A DNA stretch of 64,000 nucleotides from Puccinellia tenuiflora (Eukaryota; Streptophyta; Magnoliopsida; Poales; Poaceae). The notes below the pieces were generated by a model. The model searched no databases. It saw only the letters and a list, made by a program, of their open reading frames with translations, and was not told the origin of the DNA. Every line of letters starts with the position of its first letter. The stretch's first letter is position 1. The DNA is taken from assembly GCA_012064385.1 (NCBI GenBank), contig QRDG01000859.1, forward strand, positions 186,001 to 250,000. The letters are read 5' to 3'. The position numbers and the translations under genes are program-made. Of this stretch, positions 21,596 to 33,132 are shown piece after piece.

Positions 21596-23780
21596 TAGCA
21601 CGGACAGATAGTAGCAGCACTATAAATGCTAGGTGTTAGTGCTAGCAGATCTTATGCATAGGGAACAAAGAAGAACAAGAACGGGGGAGGGGAAACCTGT
21701 TGGCGTCGACAACAACCAAGAAAAAGCCTGGCCGTAGCAGCAGCAACCTGGATAGCTATCAAGACGCCCTTCACCTCAGAGAATATATAGCGCTCTCCCA
21801 AGGGACCAAACATAAACAATCTGTAATATGCAATCCCCGATTAATTAAGATTGATGATTCAGTAGCCATATAGCAAAAGGAAGATACGAATTACCAGCAA
21901 TGAAGGTGATGTGATGTCTGTGGGTGCACCGTGCACTCACCTACCAAAAGCTCATTGAAAAAGAGAAAAAATGGAATGAGATTCTTTGCTTCCGATCGTT
22001 GCTATCAATTCCACCTCCACCCTCATAAGAAAAGATAAAATAAGGGCAGGAGAAAAAGAAGCTTCTTTGCTTCTTGCTGCAGCATATGCATGCATGGTGC
22101 ATTTACACTTTACTTTCCTTTTCTTTTGAGAAAGATGGATTTGATTCTTCCTGTCTGGTTCCTGATTAAACATGTTTCTCCCACAAACTAAGTCGGTTTC
22201 TTGGACTTGGCGTGTTGTATCATGTATGATTCTTGACTTGTTCCTATGCAACGTTACCCTTTCGGGCACTGAATTTTCAAGAAAGCATCGATAACACGCT
22301 GAAGTACAGCAATCCAATAATTTGGCAGAGATGTAAGCAGCAAGATAAACAAAAATGCACATACTAGTATTACATGCTTAACAATATTTTTTGATGCACC
22401 AACTTTGAACAGTTGATCTTGCTGTTGAGGTATGCAGATAGTCTGACTCAACCTCAGATAGCTGCAGAACAATGGTTGCTGAGATTGCACTGCTAAGAAA
22501 TTAACATTGAGAGCGGACATATACAGTATATCCGGTGGAAAGGCAAATCATTCATCTTAATTTTTTTTCCTTTGTGTTTTCTGGTTCATTGGCTTGAAAC
22601 TACTGTATATCTCCTAGTTTATCACATGTTTGAGGTAACTTGCTGCAGAAGCTACTATATATGTCCGCTCTTTTCAATGAAATAAAACGGAAAGAGCGGA
22701 CATATACAGTAGCTTCTGCAGCAAGTTACCTCAAACATGTGATAAACTAGGAGATATACAGTAGTTTCAAGCCAATGAACCAGAAAACACAAAAGAAAAA
22801 AAATTAAGATGAATGATTTGCCTTTCCACGGGATAGCGAATGGTTCAAAGCCCAGTAAGGCAATGCAAATAGATGATTACGCTATCATTTATTCACTAAA
22901 TAATAATACTAAACCAAAATAGTTAACTTACAGCTTCCTGGGCCTAATACACAACAGATACCAAGCATTCTGACACACCATTGTTCATTGCGTGGACAGA
23001 AAATATTCATTTAACTCAAACAGGTTGACATTTTCTAGGGAGAATATATTAATATGGATTGGAGACCAAAGAGTTCATAGACTAGAGACTAGTTTTCCTG
23101 GACAACCCATGTACTGAGTCTGAAGACGGCCTGTACGTGAATTCAAGGCAATAAGGCTTGCCACGGTCCACTGACACAGTCAACTCATTATACTGACGTC
23201 ATTTGCTGAGCAAAGCTAGCTTATTTTCGATGAAGAATATGAGATCACCTAAGGATTCCTGGGAAAGTGCTGCTTCAAGGCTACAAATAATCTGTTACAG
23301 ATCATCCAGTTGGAGTGGCATTGGCCTCGTATCGTGTGGTAAACAGGTTTATCGTTCCCATCTGTTGCTGTGTGGTTTTCAGTCCAATTGTCCTTATAAA
23401 TGGGCTCCTCCATTCTTCGTTATGAAATACAGGAACACACTGTTCCTTCGACGTTCTAAAAGAGATGCTTCCAAGATAAATTCAGACTTGTTGACACAAA
23501 GGATCACAGAAAGAAATAAGATGAGAAGCTTATGCGATCATACATCCATGAGCTATGATTTGAAGGTTACTTACTCCTATTAGTTAGTTGGCTTATTGTG
23601 ATATATCATATAATCTTTGGCTCATAACATCCTTCCACACAGTGCATCGCAACACATCCAGTTTATGATTTGCATTAGGCAGACTGGAATATTGCGTTGT
23701 CACACATGCATCCCCCAATTCCAGCAAAAAATGCAATTGTAATTAGCACAAGTTGTACTACTCATGGATCAGTTTGCGAT
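21596..23780 (-). promoter_or_regulatory. 5' flank of NLR-A
   Basis: Diverged copies of this flank occur upstream of the unit 1 relic (10280-11350) and, in part, at 50950-51230 in unit 3. The start-proximal part contains GAATATATAGCG (about 21780-21791, plus strand), whose complement gives a possible TATA box for the minus-strand gene. The inverted repeat at 22535-22829 lies in the middle. A 126-codon plus-strand frame at 23203-23583 is not recognised and is not conserved in the other units. Confidence 0.5.
22535..22829. repeat. Long near-perfect inverted repeat (139-nt arms, 17-nt loop)
   Basis: Arms 22535-22673 and 22691-22829 are reverse complements with only about two mismatches. The spacer is CAATGAAATAAAACGG-like. 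The right arm is in the orientation of the ancestral flank (similar to 10980-11095), so the left arm is an inverted copy of it. A third partial copy of the arm tip (GAGCGGACATATACAGTA) sits at about 22511-22528. A transcript across it in either direction would fold into a long hairpin. Confidence 0.95.
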
Positions 23781-23784
23781 TTAC

Positions 23785-23945
23785 CTTGACATGACATTCA
23801 TGAGGGAAAGGTGCAGCTTCATGCAGAGAAAAAATTCCACTTGACTTGAGGTTACAGTCAGGCAATATGTTACACAAATACAAGCGCTTCGCATAGTTGA
23901 GCACAGTAGATGGTTGCTTGGTGTCTCCAAGCTCGATCATGAATC
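23785..23945 (-). pseudogene. F-box LRR-region exon relic
   Basis: After an AG acceptor the minus strand encodes FMIELGDTKQPSTVLNYAKR, LYLCNILPDCNLKSS and EAAPFPHECHVKV followed by GTAAAT. This matches the LRR exon preceding the FBD exon of grass F-box proteins (..LRLYNI..D.., EAAPSLE.FHVK). No other exon of the same gene is adjacent. A copy with damage lies at 51235-51405. Confidence 0.55.
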
Positions 23946-24479
23946 TGACACAAGAAACAACATTAGATCGCAAACAACAACAGGTTACAAGCACACACAA
24001 GTGTCAGGAATACAGTATATAATACCGCATGGTAGCAAGCTACCTAAGCACTCTAAATCCACATACTCAAAGGCCTTGATCATTTAAATAGTAGAAACCA
24101 TGGACTGCAGTTGGTGCATAAATCAGCACACAATAGGCAATTTCTGAGTTACTGAAAAAACGTATGTATAGAGTGCATACATAATTTACCCACATACAAT
24201 TGTCCACACAACCCAAGGATTGTATTACAATTTCATTGCTATCAGTAATCAACTCCAAAATTTTACAACTGCCTGGGCTAATTCAAAATGAAGTTACATG
24301 AGAGGTATTTCTTTATTAGGTACAACTGACCAGTGAGCAGTTCTATTACGAAATAACCCTTTGACAATATGCATTAGTTGATTACTATCTCAGCAGACTA
24401 CTCCTTGACTATATCCATCACCTGATAACTATGTCCATAGAGCAGGAGAATCCATAGGTCAGTTGCTATCTACTCTGAT

Positions 24480-27350
24480 GTTTGCTAGTTTCATCCACTG
24501 GAAACCTTGGCGGCTCGAGGTTTAGGGCTTTGCATTGGGATTTTATCCCACAACTCAATTCTCTCCAGGACCACAGCTCTTTCCATGATAAGCTTTATAA
24601 AATTCATCATCTTGTCTTCCTCCTTAAACCCTTTCATCACCAGCAGCTTAAAGTTCAAGTGCTTGAAATTGGATATTTCCCACACCAATTTCACATGAAA
24701 GCTCAAGTGCTTGAAATTGGATATTTCCCACACCAAGTGTTTCAAATTGGATTTTATCTCAGCAGTGTCCTCGAGCTTAATTTCACATGAATGTCGAGAT
24801 ACCTTCATGGAGCAAAATGAAACAACTATAAGCACATTAAATTAAAATTTTGCATCAAACTCAATATTAGATTTTTTCTTAAATTGCAGTACAGTGGTAG
24901 CAACAAGAGTCAAGACTCAAGTACGTAAATTCTTGCTAAAAAGGTTAGACCCACTATGGAATGAAGAGTTATTGGAGGCATTGGCAGAAGTGAAAACTTA
25001 TAGGGACTTTCCTTTACATCAGCTGGGAACAACGAAATGTATTTTTATATTTCCTACTAAATTAGTATGTTCTAGTGCAATCCTTATGAATTTAGAGGAA
25101 AAAAATAGTATGAAGCTAAAACCTGATGGGAAATTCTTTTGCAAATTCATGCATACTGCCATTTATGAGATGGGCAATGCTCGGTTTTGCATTCCAGTAG
25201 AATTACATCACTGTTCCTATAAAATCCATGAGTCGTTCCCATTCCTGCATCCCAAAGAGGACTAAGTCTTCTTTTCGTATTTTGACAACATTAATTGAGT
25301 ATTGAGTGGTTTAATGTATTAAAGGCGCACTGGTTATTTTTTAATGCTGAACATCTAGAAACATGTCATACAGAAATTTATATCTAGACCAAGTGCGGAA
25401 TAAAGGAGCCAAGAAACAAGCTTACATAAAAAATCTCCAACAAAGGTGCAGCTTCAATGATAAACAAGGTCCAATTGGATCGCAGTAGGCAAATAAATTG
25501 TAAAGATGCAGATATCTCAGTCTACTGAATATAGGAGTGAGCCGTTGTGGACCTTGAGGTCCAATCCAAATCTGCAGCAGAAAGAACAATAAAGGTTGAA
25601 GAGTGTAACATGAAGCGACCAGTGTATGGTTGAAATAAATTAATAAGATGTAGATGTACAGAGAACTGTAGTACAAACTCACCATTTCAGTGTTAAAATC
25701 CAATCGCAGAATCGACGAGCCCTCCCTCAGCTTGATCTGTTATTACAAGGCAAACCCTTGGTCAGTGCAAACGTTGCCTGCCAAGGCAGGGCAAAGAGAA
25801 GCCAAGCTTATAAGTTGAACCCAAACAGTTTTTAAGAGCAATTTCTCGGTTTTGCATTCCAGTAGAATTACATCATTGTTCCTATAAAATCCATGAGTCT
25901 TTCTCATTCCTGCATCCCAAAGAGGACTAAGTCTTCTTTTAGTATTTTGACAACATTAATTGATTATTCAGTGGTTTAATATATTACAGGCACACTGGTT
26001 ATTTTTTAATGCTGAACATCTAGAAACATGTCATACAGAAATTTATATCTAGACCAAGATGTGGAATAAAGGAGCCAAGAAACAAGCTTACATAAAAAAT
26101 CTGCAGCGAAGGTGCAGCTTCAATGATAAACAAGGTCCAATTGGATCGCAGTAGGCAAATAAATTGTAAGGATGCAAATATCTCAGTCCACTGAATATAG
26201 GAGCGAGCCATTGTGGACTTTCAGGTCCAATCCAAATCTGCAGCAGAAAGGACTATAAAGGTTGAAGAGTGTAACATGAAGCGACCAGTGTATGGTTGAA
26301 ATAAATTAATAAGATGTAGATGTACAGAGAACTGCAGTACAAACTCACCATTTGAGTGTTAAACTCGAATCGCAGAATCGACGAGCTTCTGTTATTACAA
26401 GGCAAGCCCTTGGTCAGTGCAAACGTTGCCTACCGAGGCAGGGCAAAGAGAAGCCAAGCTTATGTGATCAAGGTGAGGAACATGGCCAAAATATATTGAA
26501 GGGTTTCACAGTACCAAGTATCCAAGAGCAGGTGTCCCAGTTTTGGGGCACTAATTAGCTAGAACTGTAAGAAGCACACAAAACGGACAAGTTCAGGCAT
26601 CTGGAGCTCCAAGCACTGGGAGTACAGAGAATCCTGGCCCAATTCACAGGAAATCAAGGAAAAACCTCAAGTTTAATGCAAGTATCCGAATCTTCATATC
26701 TGCTCTGTCAGCAGTGAAGCGAGCAGCTCAGTTTTGTTGCAACTGTTGAGCACATTGGGGACATCGTCTGGAGCGCCGAATGCAAGGCTTAATCTTGTGA
26801 GAGGCATCTCAAGGCGACAGGGCACTGACCGAACAAGACTAAGCACCATATCTCGGTCCTTGCTCGCCGCACTAGGAGAAGCTGAGAGCATATGGATGGA
26901 TGGGAGCAACGGGACTAGATCATGGCACGGAATGAGACAAGCACCCATCGCCTTCTTGACAAGCACCCCCCCCCCCCCCCCCCCCCCTCTGCCCCTTCAA
27001 CGAATCGGACTATTCCGGTGCGCGGGAGGGGCATGGCAGCAGGATGCGACAAGCAAGGGATCAACGGCAGCGGGGGCGCGACATTGACGCGCAGAAACGA
27101 CGAGATGAGGGAGGCGATTTGGGCCTCACCGTGAAGAAGCGGGGCGGAAGGAGCGGCCGATTCCGCCGTCCTGGTGTGGGGACGAAGGTCCCGTCGGTGG
27201 CGGGGGACGCGTCCATCGCGTGCTGGCGCGCCTCCGGCAGTCGAGGCGGCCGGCTCCATGCGGAGCTCGAGCGGATCGGTGGTCTAGGGCGGCGGCTGGA
27301 TGGGTCGTGGCCAATTTCGCAGGTGGGCGGTGGAGGAAGAAGAAGAGATT
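24480..27350 (-). pseudogene. F-box/LRR/FBD gene relic, unit 2
   Basis: The most complete of the three copies. On the minus strand: GC-rich probable first exon/leader (27350-26920), LRR-region exon twice (26235-26095 and 25575-25435; IWIGPQGPQRL.PIFSRLRYL and SNWTLFIIEAAPSLQIFYVS), then the FBD exon (24835-24485; FKLLVMKGFKEEDKMMNFIK, ERIELWDKIP). After a frameshift the expected end is still readable: CKALNLEPPRFPVDETSK. F-box/FBD proteins are usually substrate adaptors of SCF ubiquitin ligases, but no F-box domain is left here. The plus-strand 123-codon frame at 24894-25265 lies antisense in the intron. Confidence 0.75.
25176..26463. repeat. Tandem duplication inside the unit 2 F-box relic
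   Basis: About 25176-25811 and 25840-26463 are the same segment (LRR-region exon with flanking introns), offset by 650-665 bp. The second copy begins with AAGTTGAACCCAAACAG and continues to CAATTTCTCGG exactly as unit 1 does at 11878, whereas the first copy differs there. The second copy may therefore have come from another unit by unequal exchange. Confidence 0.85.
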
Positions 27351-27599
27351 AGATGACAAACTTTTTTTTGAGCGGTAGATTAGATGACATTGGTCAAGCA
27401 ACTAAGCAAGCAGTATTTTGGAACCATCTACACAAACTGAATTACAATGATTATTAATCGACACCATCCGTACATCTCTACTAATATAAAAGAGAGAGGG
27501 GTATGACACAGACGATATCCGTTCAATACCAATCCAATGATCTAGGACCTTCCAATGATGAGGTGCTCATCATATTCACTCCCACGCTAAAAAAAAAAA

Positions 27600-28210
27600 A
27601 AAAACGAGTCCACGCCCACGCCCACACCCAAAAAGAAACCTCCCACTGCACGCCCCCGACTCGCCGGCCTGTCGCCCACTAGGCCACGATTCTTCCCTGC
27701 CCTGCCGCCCTCGCCTACCGCCCCCGAAGCCGCCGCAACCCTCCTACTGTCCTCGCCCTACACCCCGCAGGGCATCGTCACCGCCGACGTCTGCACGGAC
27801 TCGCCTCCTTCGCCGCCGCCGCCGCATGCACGGACTCGCCGCCTTCGCCCCCGCCGCCGCCCCCTGCGGGGACTCGCCTTCCACGCCGCTGCACGGCATC
27901 AACGTCGCCGCCTACACTGTCTAGCCGCCCCCTGCACGGACTCGCCTCCCACGCCGCCTGCACGGCATCGATGCCCACGCCGCCGCTGCCCGCACGGACT
28001 CGCCTCCGCCGCCCCCTGCGTGGCATCGACGCCACCGCTCCCTGCACGGAATCGACGCTGCCGCCTGCAAGCCACTGCTTGCACCGGACTGCCTCAACGC
28101 TATGAACGCCGGCGTTGCACGGGAAGGCCTCGCCGCCACCTGCACCCGACTGCCTCAACTCCTGACTGCCGGCCTTGTACGGGAAGGCCTTGCCGGACTA
28201 TGCCTCCTCC
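27600..28210. repeat. GC-rich imperfect repeats (CTGCACGGACTCGCC)
   Basis: Variants of TGCACGGACTCGCCTCC recur between about 27790 and 28060, interleaved with CCGCCGC runs and CACGGCATCGACG. The open frames here (27778-28158 minus and others) are low-complexity shadows of GC content. Confidence 0.6.
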
Positions 28211-28311
28211 GGAGCAGCAAAGGTATGTACGCCTATGTAATTACATTTTCAGTTTCGAGATAGAACACCACCAATAGAACACTTTCCTGAAGGTTAATTG
28301 CTGAAATTAGT

Positions 28312-28468
28312 GTTTTCTGAATTTTTATACTCCTGATGAAAGAACCAACTTTGTGAACTACACAACACGAGCATGTTCTGTCCTGTAAGTTTTCTGAATT
28401 TTTATAAGCCTGATGAAAGAACCATATTTGTGTGAACTGCACAACATGAGCATATATTGTCCTGTAAA
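28312..28468. repeat. 77-bp tandem repeat, two copies
   Basis: GTTTTCTGAATTTTTATA, CCTGATGAAAGAACCA and TGTCCTGTAA occur at 28312-28388 and again at 28389-28468 with a few changes. Confidence 0.85.
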
Positions 28469-30540
28469 ACAATAGCATCCTGAATGTAATTCATTTAGAA
28501 CAGATAAATTATTGCATGTAGTGATCACCACATGTTATTTGAGGTGCATTCTACAAAATTTCTGTGAAAAATCAAATCAAATCCTAAGATCCGCACATCC
28601 TTAGACTGAAAACCTTTACTGCATCAGATATTCATGTCTATAACATGCTGTTGTTTTTCCACCTTGTGGATGCCTATTCTTCTAAGGTCCATCGGTTTTT
28701 TGCAGATGGTTGCTATTTTACTTGCGGGAGCCATGCCACCGCCGACGATGTCGTTCTCCGTGGCCCTTAGGCTATCCACACTTCATGAGCACACAGACAG
28801 CGGTGGCGGCATGTTGTCGCATCGGGCCTCCTTGCACCATTGGCTGCAATTCTCATATGTTTGCAGGAGCCAAGGCAGCATAATACGCATTGAATCGTTC
28901 ATGTGTAGGAGTTAAAGACAAATATGATTGGAGGGGTATTTTATTTGTCAAATTGCTTTCTAAGCCAGTCTAAATGACTACAGTGATGACCCTGTGTTCT
29001 GAAGAAAAATTGAATTATGTGTCTATATAATTTCATCATAGAATTTTAGATTGGCGACATAACTCGGTCTCTGCTTAAAATTTTCTAAGAGTACTAAAAT
29101 CGAAAATTCTGCTTGTATTGTAGTTTCTCCAAAGATACTAATATTTTTGTTGTTCAACTCTCATGTTAGTTAAAGTCAGAGAGGAGGGTCTCAATGGAGA
29201 GAGAAGAAATTTTGGTGGGAAGGAGAATAGAGGAGTGAGATGTCATAAGAGCACTTGGATAAAGCAGTGAGTTCTCATTACCTTGGTGTCCAGTGTTCTG
29301 TTGAATTCAATATTTGTTGTTTCCAAGCACCAACACAAGGACATGGACCAATACTTACATTACTAAATTGTTTGACATGATATAGTGAAGTTGGCTAGGT
29401 CCATTTGTTTTTTACCCTATCAAAGAAATGGGCAATTGATTTTTCTTAAAGACCTGCATGTATTTTCTAGGCACAGGAGTTTTTTTTTTGTGGAACGAAA
29501 TGTGAAATGTGCATGTGTTGCTAAGATAGCTAGGAGCTGCAAGTTATTAAGAGATTCTCTGGATAGCAACCATACCCAACAAATAATTTGGTCAATTAAG
29601 CATTTCTATTGGCTCATGTAGATGAACAGACTTCAAGCAATATATTTTGAAAAGAAATATTATATTGTCCAGTGTTGGTTTGATATAGATGCCAGAGTAT
29701 AGCTCACAGGGCAAAATTTTATATATTGTTACAATTTTATTTTGCTTCAGTTAGTATGTCTATGTATAAGGAGGTAATGTGGCATACTTCATTATTGAAT
29801 ACTAGATACCCCAAAGTGAGTCGAAACTTTGGGATATTTTCTCTTGGCCGAAACTTTGGGATATTTTGAGTGCTTAGGAAGATTTAACTTAATATGTATT
29901 GGTCAATGGTCATGCCGGGAGGTTAATTTTCTATTTGCTGTATCGGCAAACATTAAAACTTAAAGAGACCCTATTTTGGGAAAACATAATTTGATTAATT
30001 GCATCCTGACTGTTGTTGGAATTTTCGGTTGAGTTGGCAGGTCCTTTGCTCTAGCGATACAATACAGAAAGGCCGTCGCAAAAACTGCTAGCTACAGAAA
30101 GATAATGACATAGAGCCAGTTCGTCTTTTAATCCTCTTTTTTGTATGCCTCTTCAGATCAAGTCCTGTAATTTCATCTTGCACTATATTTATTCCCAACA
30201 ATATGTTATTTATCTACCTATTTACCTTTCATTGAAACAAAACAGTTGAACAGTTTACACGTTTGACTTCTAGCAATCTGGTGCATAGACACTTCTTGTT
30301 TCAGATAACTAGACATTTGAAAAATAATATGAAACTAAATGAGGTGGTATTTTTCTATGCTGCGACAATGTGCGGCAAATGTAGACACTTTTGCATTGGC
30401 CCAGTTTTGAGATTTTGATATCTATTTTTCTGGTTTAGTTTGGAATGAGGCGCTCATTCTATGTGATCGCCCTTTCCTTTCGCAGGGATTAACATATGTG
30501 GTATGATTGCTACTTTTCCTTGTCAGATGTTTTTTCTAAC

Positions 30541-30659
30541 TGAAAACTGTAATTGCATCTTTACCATTTAGAAGACGATTATTTATCGGAGCAAGAAGCT
30601 GAAAACACTAATTGCATCTTGACCGTTTAGAAGACAATTATTTATCGGAGCAACAAGCT
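30541..30659. repeat. 59-bp tandem repeat, two copies
   Basis: TGAAAAC..TAATTGCATCTT and ATTATTTATCGGAGCAA are repeated at 30541 and 30600 with about six differences. Confidence 0.85.
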
Positions 30660-32725
30660 GTAGTTCCAGAGATGGTTTCTATATGTGTGCTTTGTTCTTT
30701 CTCTCATCTCTTTATTCTTAGATCTATTTTTGTCTATAAAATGACCCTTTCCATCAGATAGTTAATGCAGTATTAGTATTGTGCCGATATTAACAAGCCT
30801 CCTGGCAACACACATTCTATCAAAGTGTGTGGGATCAGTGAGCTGTTTGTACACACAAAAAAATACTAGGGAGAGAATAAAAACTTTACATCTTATTCAG
30901 TTAGTTTACTCGCATCTATAAGTTTTCATAGAGGACAAAGGTGTTCTCTTCATAATGGTCTGTACAGGGCTGCACATATGAGCCCTTAGCTTGTTGTTAG
31001 ATGAGCTACAGTATGTATGTGTATGTGACAGTATATTAAGTTTCAGTGCATCTTTTGGCAACAACGGCTCTTGGTTCTGTGTATATTTTGGGATTTTGTT
31101 TTCTATTTTCTTCTGAGAAATGTTAGCTGTTAGTTGTCTAAATACTGAATTGGAACGACTCTGTCACTAGCTTACTCTCATATTTTTGTTTGGAGGAAAA
31201 TAGGAAGACCAACTTGCCGGATCTTCCCGCCACGATACCTCCGAGCGCAGAACCGTTCCGACGCCACCGGCAGTGTCCACGCGGTCGAGCGCGAGTTCCA
31301 GGTCGATCAAGGTAATTTCGAGACTTCATTTTATGGAGATCATGAAGATATGTCTTTTGTTTTGTGGAGAACCAGTAATCAAATACATATCATGCATCCA
31401 GTGGTAGTATGTTAGAAATTGAAACATCCATTTCTTCCAAAATTTTCTAAGGAGGATATAGTTTGTTAGTTTAATTCATATAGTCTGAACACTTTCTACT
31501 GGTTTATTTCCACTATTATATCCTAATTTGGTGACCAAGGGTCTGAATCTCAAAAGAATTCATTTTCCAGTATGTTGAACTATTGGATTACTTCCACTAA
31601 TGGGGTTTTCCCTGAAAACACACAAATGATTTGCATCTCGATGCATTGATAGAAATGAGTAAGCACATACCCAGAAGGCCCCTTAAGGATAACAAAAGCC
31701 AAATTTTAACTAAGTACCTCAGCAATGTCCTGTTGAAGATTAACCATTCAGTGACCGTGTTTGAGCTATACATATCCCCTTTGTTTGAGCTATACAGACC
31801 CCCTTGTTTGAGCTTCCACAAAGAAATTTTTGTCTCGCTATTGTTTCACAACTCTTTTAGTTGCAGTGGCATCATAGTGCTTTCCTTTAAAGTATTTTAA
31901 CTACTACACGAAGAACAGTAAGAAAATAATAGTGTGCTGGAACATGGACTGTGATAGGGAATATCGATTTTGCTCCCATCATTCCTTGATACTTTCCCTC
32001 TCGGTGCTATGACTCATGTTATACAATTGGCTTCCACTGCACAAATGATTTCTAGCAAATAACGCTGTGTTTTTTTCCACAAAATCATTCTTGTAGTGCC
32101 ATTGCATTATTGTTTCATTATTTCCTACGTCAAGTTTTTTGGCGCTGTCAAAGAACACTGAACTAAACACTTTACGAGCTTTTCATGTTTCCTGAATGAT
32201 TACGATGTTGCCATTTATGCATGCTTAACAGTTCCATATGGTATATTGCTGCTCAATTTTGAAGTTTCCGGTCATTAAGTTTCAGTCTGTACCAAATGAA
32301 TATTTCAAGGTACTCTCCGGACACTTTAGGAGCTGATGATTGTTACAGTGTTATCGCTGATGTTCTGGACAGTCTCTTCTTGATCCCGGATGGCATCGCT
32401 GATGATGAAAAAGATGATATGGATGTCATATTTGGATTCCTCTTATTTTTCTAATCGATTTAGACATTTTATTTGTTAAATTTTGATTTACGGATTTAAA
32501 GATATTAATTATTCCATATTGAGTAAAAACGAGAAAATAAAGTAAAATAAATTTTATTTTTATTTATTCAAAAAATATTATTACATAATCATTGTTACTT
32601 ATTCAAATAAATTTTCAAACATTTAAACAATAAAAAGTGTAAAATCATGACCCATGGGTTAATATGGTTGATAGGATACTAATATCAGTAAGTTCTAACA
32701 TCTCATCTGTAAGCTAATTTAGAAG

Positions 32726-32783
32726 GAACTCAAAAGTTAAGCGTGCTTGGGCTGGAGCAATCTGAGGATGGGTGACCGAACGG
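32726..32783 (+). ncRNA. 5S rRNA-derived segment (partial)
   Basis: GAACTCAAAAGTTAAGCGTG, CTTGGGC and GAGGATGGGTGACC match the middle of plant 5S rRNA, covering the A box (AGTTAAGCGTGC), the intermediate element and the C box (GATGGGTGACC) of its internal Pol III promoter. The 5' third and the 3' end are absent, so it is not a functional rRNA gene. It lies about 350 bp inside the CACTA end and is probably part of that element. Confidence 0.75.
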
Positions 32784-32899
32784 GACCTTTGACTAAGGTA
32801 AGTACTTTGACTTGAGATTAAGTGTGTGGTTAAGTGGAAAATTCGAAATTTGAAAAAAAAAATTGGAACAAATAATTAGAAAAAAAAAGTTGAATTTTT

Positions 32900-33132
32900 T
32901 TATTTTTTTTTGGAAATTTTTTTTTTGGAAAATAAAATGCCGACGGCAAAGCCGTCGGCATAGACTACACCGACGGCCTTGCTCTATGCTGACGGCAAAA
33001 GGCCCTATGCCTACGGGGCAATACGCCGACGGCCATACGCCGACGGCCACCGTCGGCACAAGCTATGCCGACGGCAAATTAGCCTGTGCCGACGGCAAAA
33101 AGCCGTCGGCATAGCCATCTGTTCCTGTAGTG
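32900..33132 (-). mobile_element. CACTA transposon terminus with GCCGACGGC subterminal repeats
   Basis: On the minus strand the element starts CACTACAGGAACAGATGG at 33132, the expected start of a CACTA (En/Spm) inverted end, followed by at least ten GCCGTCGGC/GCCGACGGC units (33112-32937), several forming short hairpins. No matching CACTAC end or transposase was found to the left, so the element is incomplete or its other end is unrecognised. It abuts the NLR-B coding sequence at LNPN, removing the last codons. Confidence 0.85.

Larger units (their letters stand above)
27475..33132. mobile_element. Composite insertion replacing the 3' flank of NLR-B
   Basis: Left of 27474 the sequence matches the 3' flank of NLR-C (CACAAACTGAATTACAATG versus 60816 onward); right of 33132 the NLR-B LRR exon begins. 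The 5.66 kb between belongs to neither. The left border is a Helitron-like 5' end (A, then TCTCTACTAATATAAAAGAG). The right border is a CACTA terminus. Gene-like sequence lies within: a GC-rich block ending in AAAG/GTATGT (28222), a possible acceptor and exon at 28707 (TTTTTTGCAG/ATGGTTGC), and a GC-richer patch at 31195-31315. No product can be named. Stretches 28930-30470 and 30670-32700 are AT-rich without features. Confidence 0.6.

Noticed and set aside
23203..23583. 126-codon plus-strand frame upstream of NLR-A
   Set aside because: No recognisable family and no open counterpart in units 1 or 3.
24894..25265. 123-codon plus-strand frame similar to 11607-11825
   Set aside because: Similarity reflects DNA-level duplication; it lies antisense in the F-box relic intron and is broken in the unit 3 copy (57530-57900).
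27778..28158. 126-codon minus frame, Gly/Arg/Ala-rich
   Set aside because: Falls in a GC-rich repeat with several equally long frames; no family features.
32937..33112. Possible CRISPR-like array of GCCGACGGC repeats
   Set aside because: Short palindromes in both orientations with irregular spacing next to a CACTA terminus in a plant genome; a transposon subterminal region.
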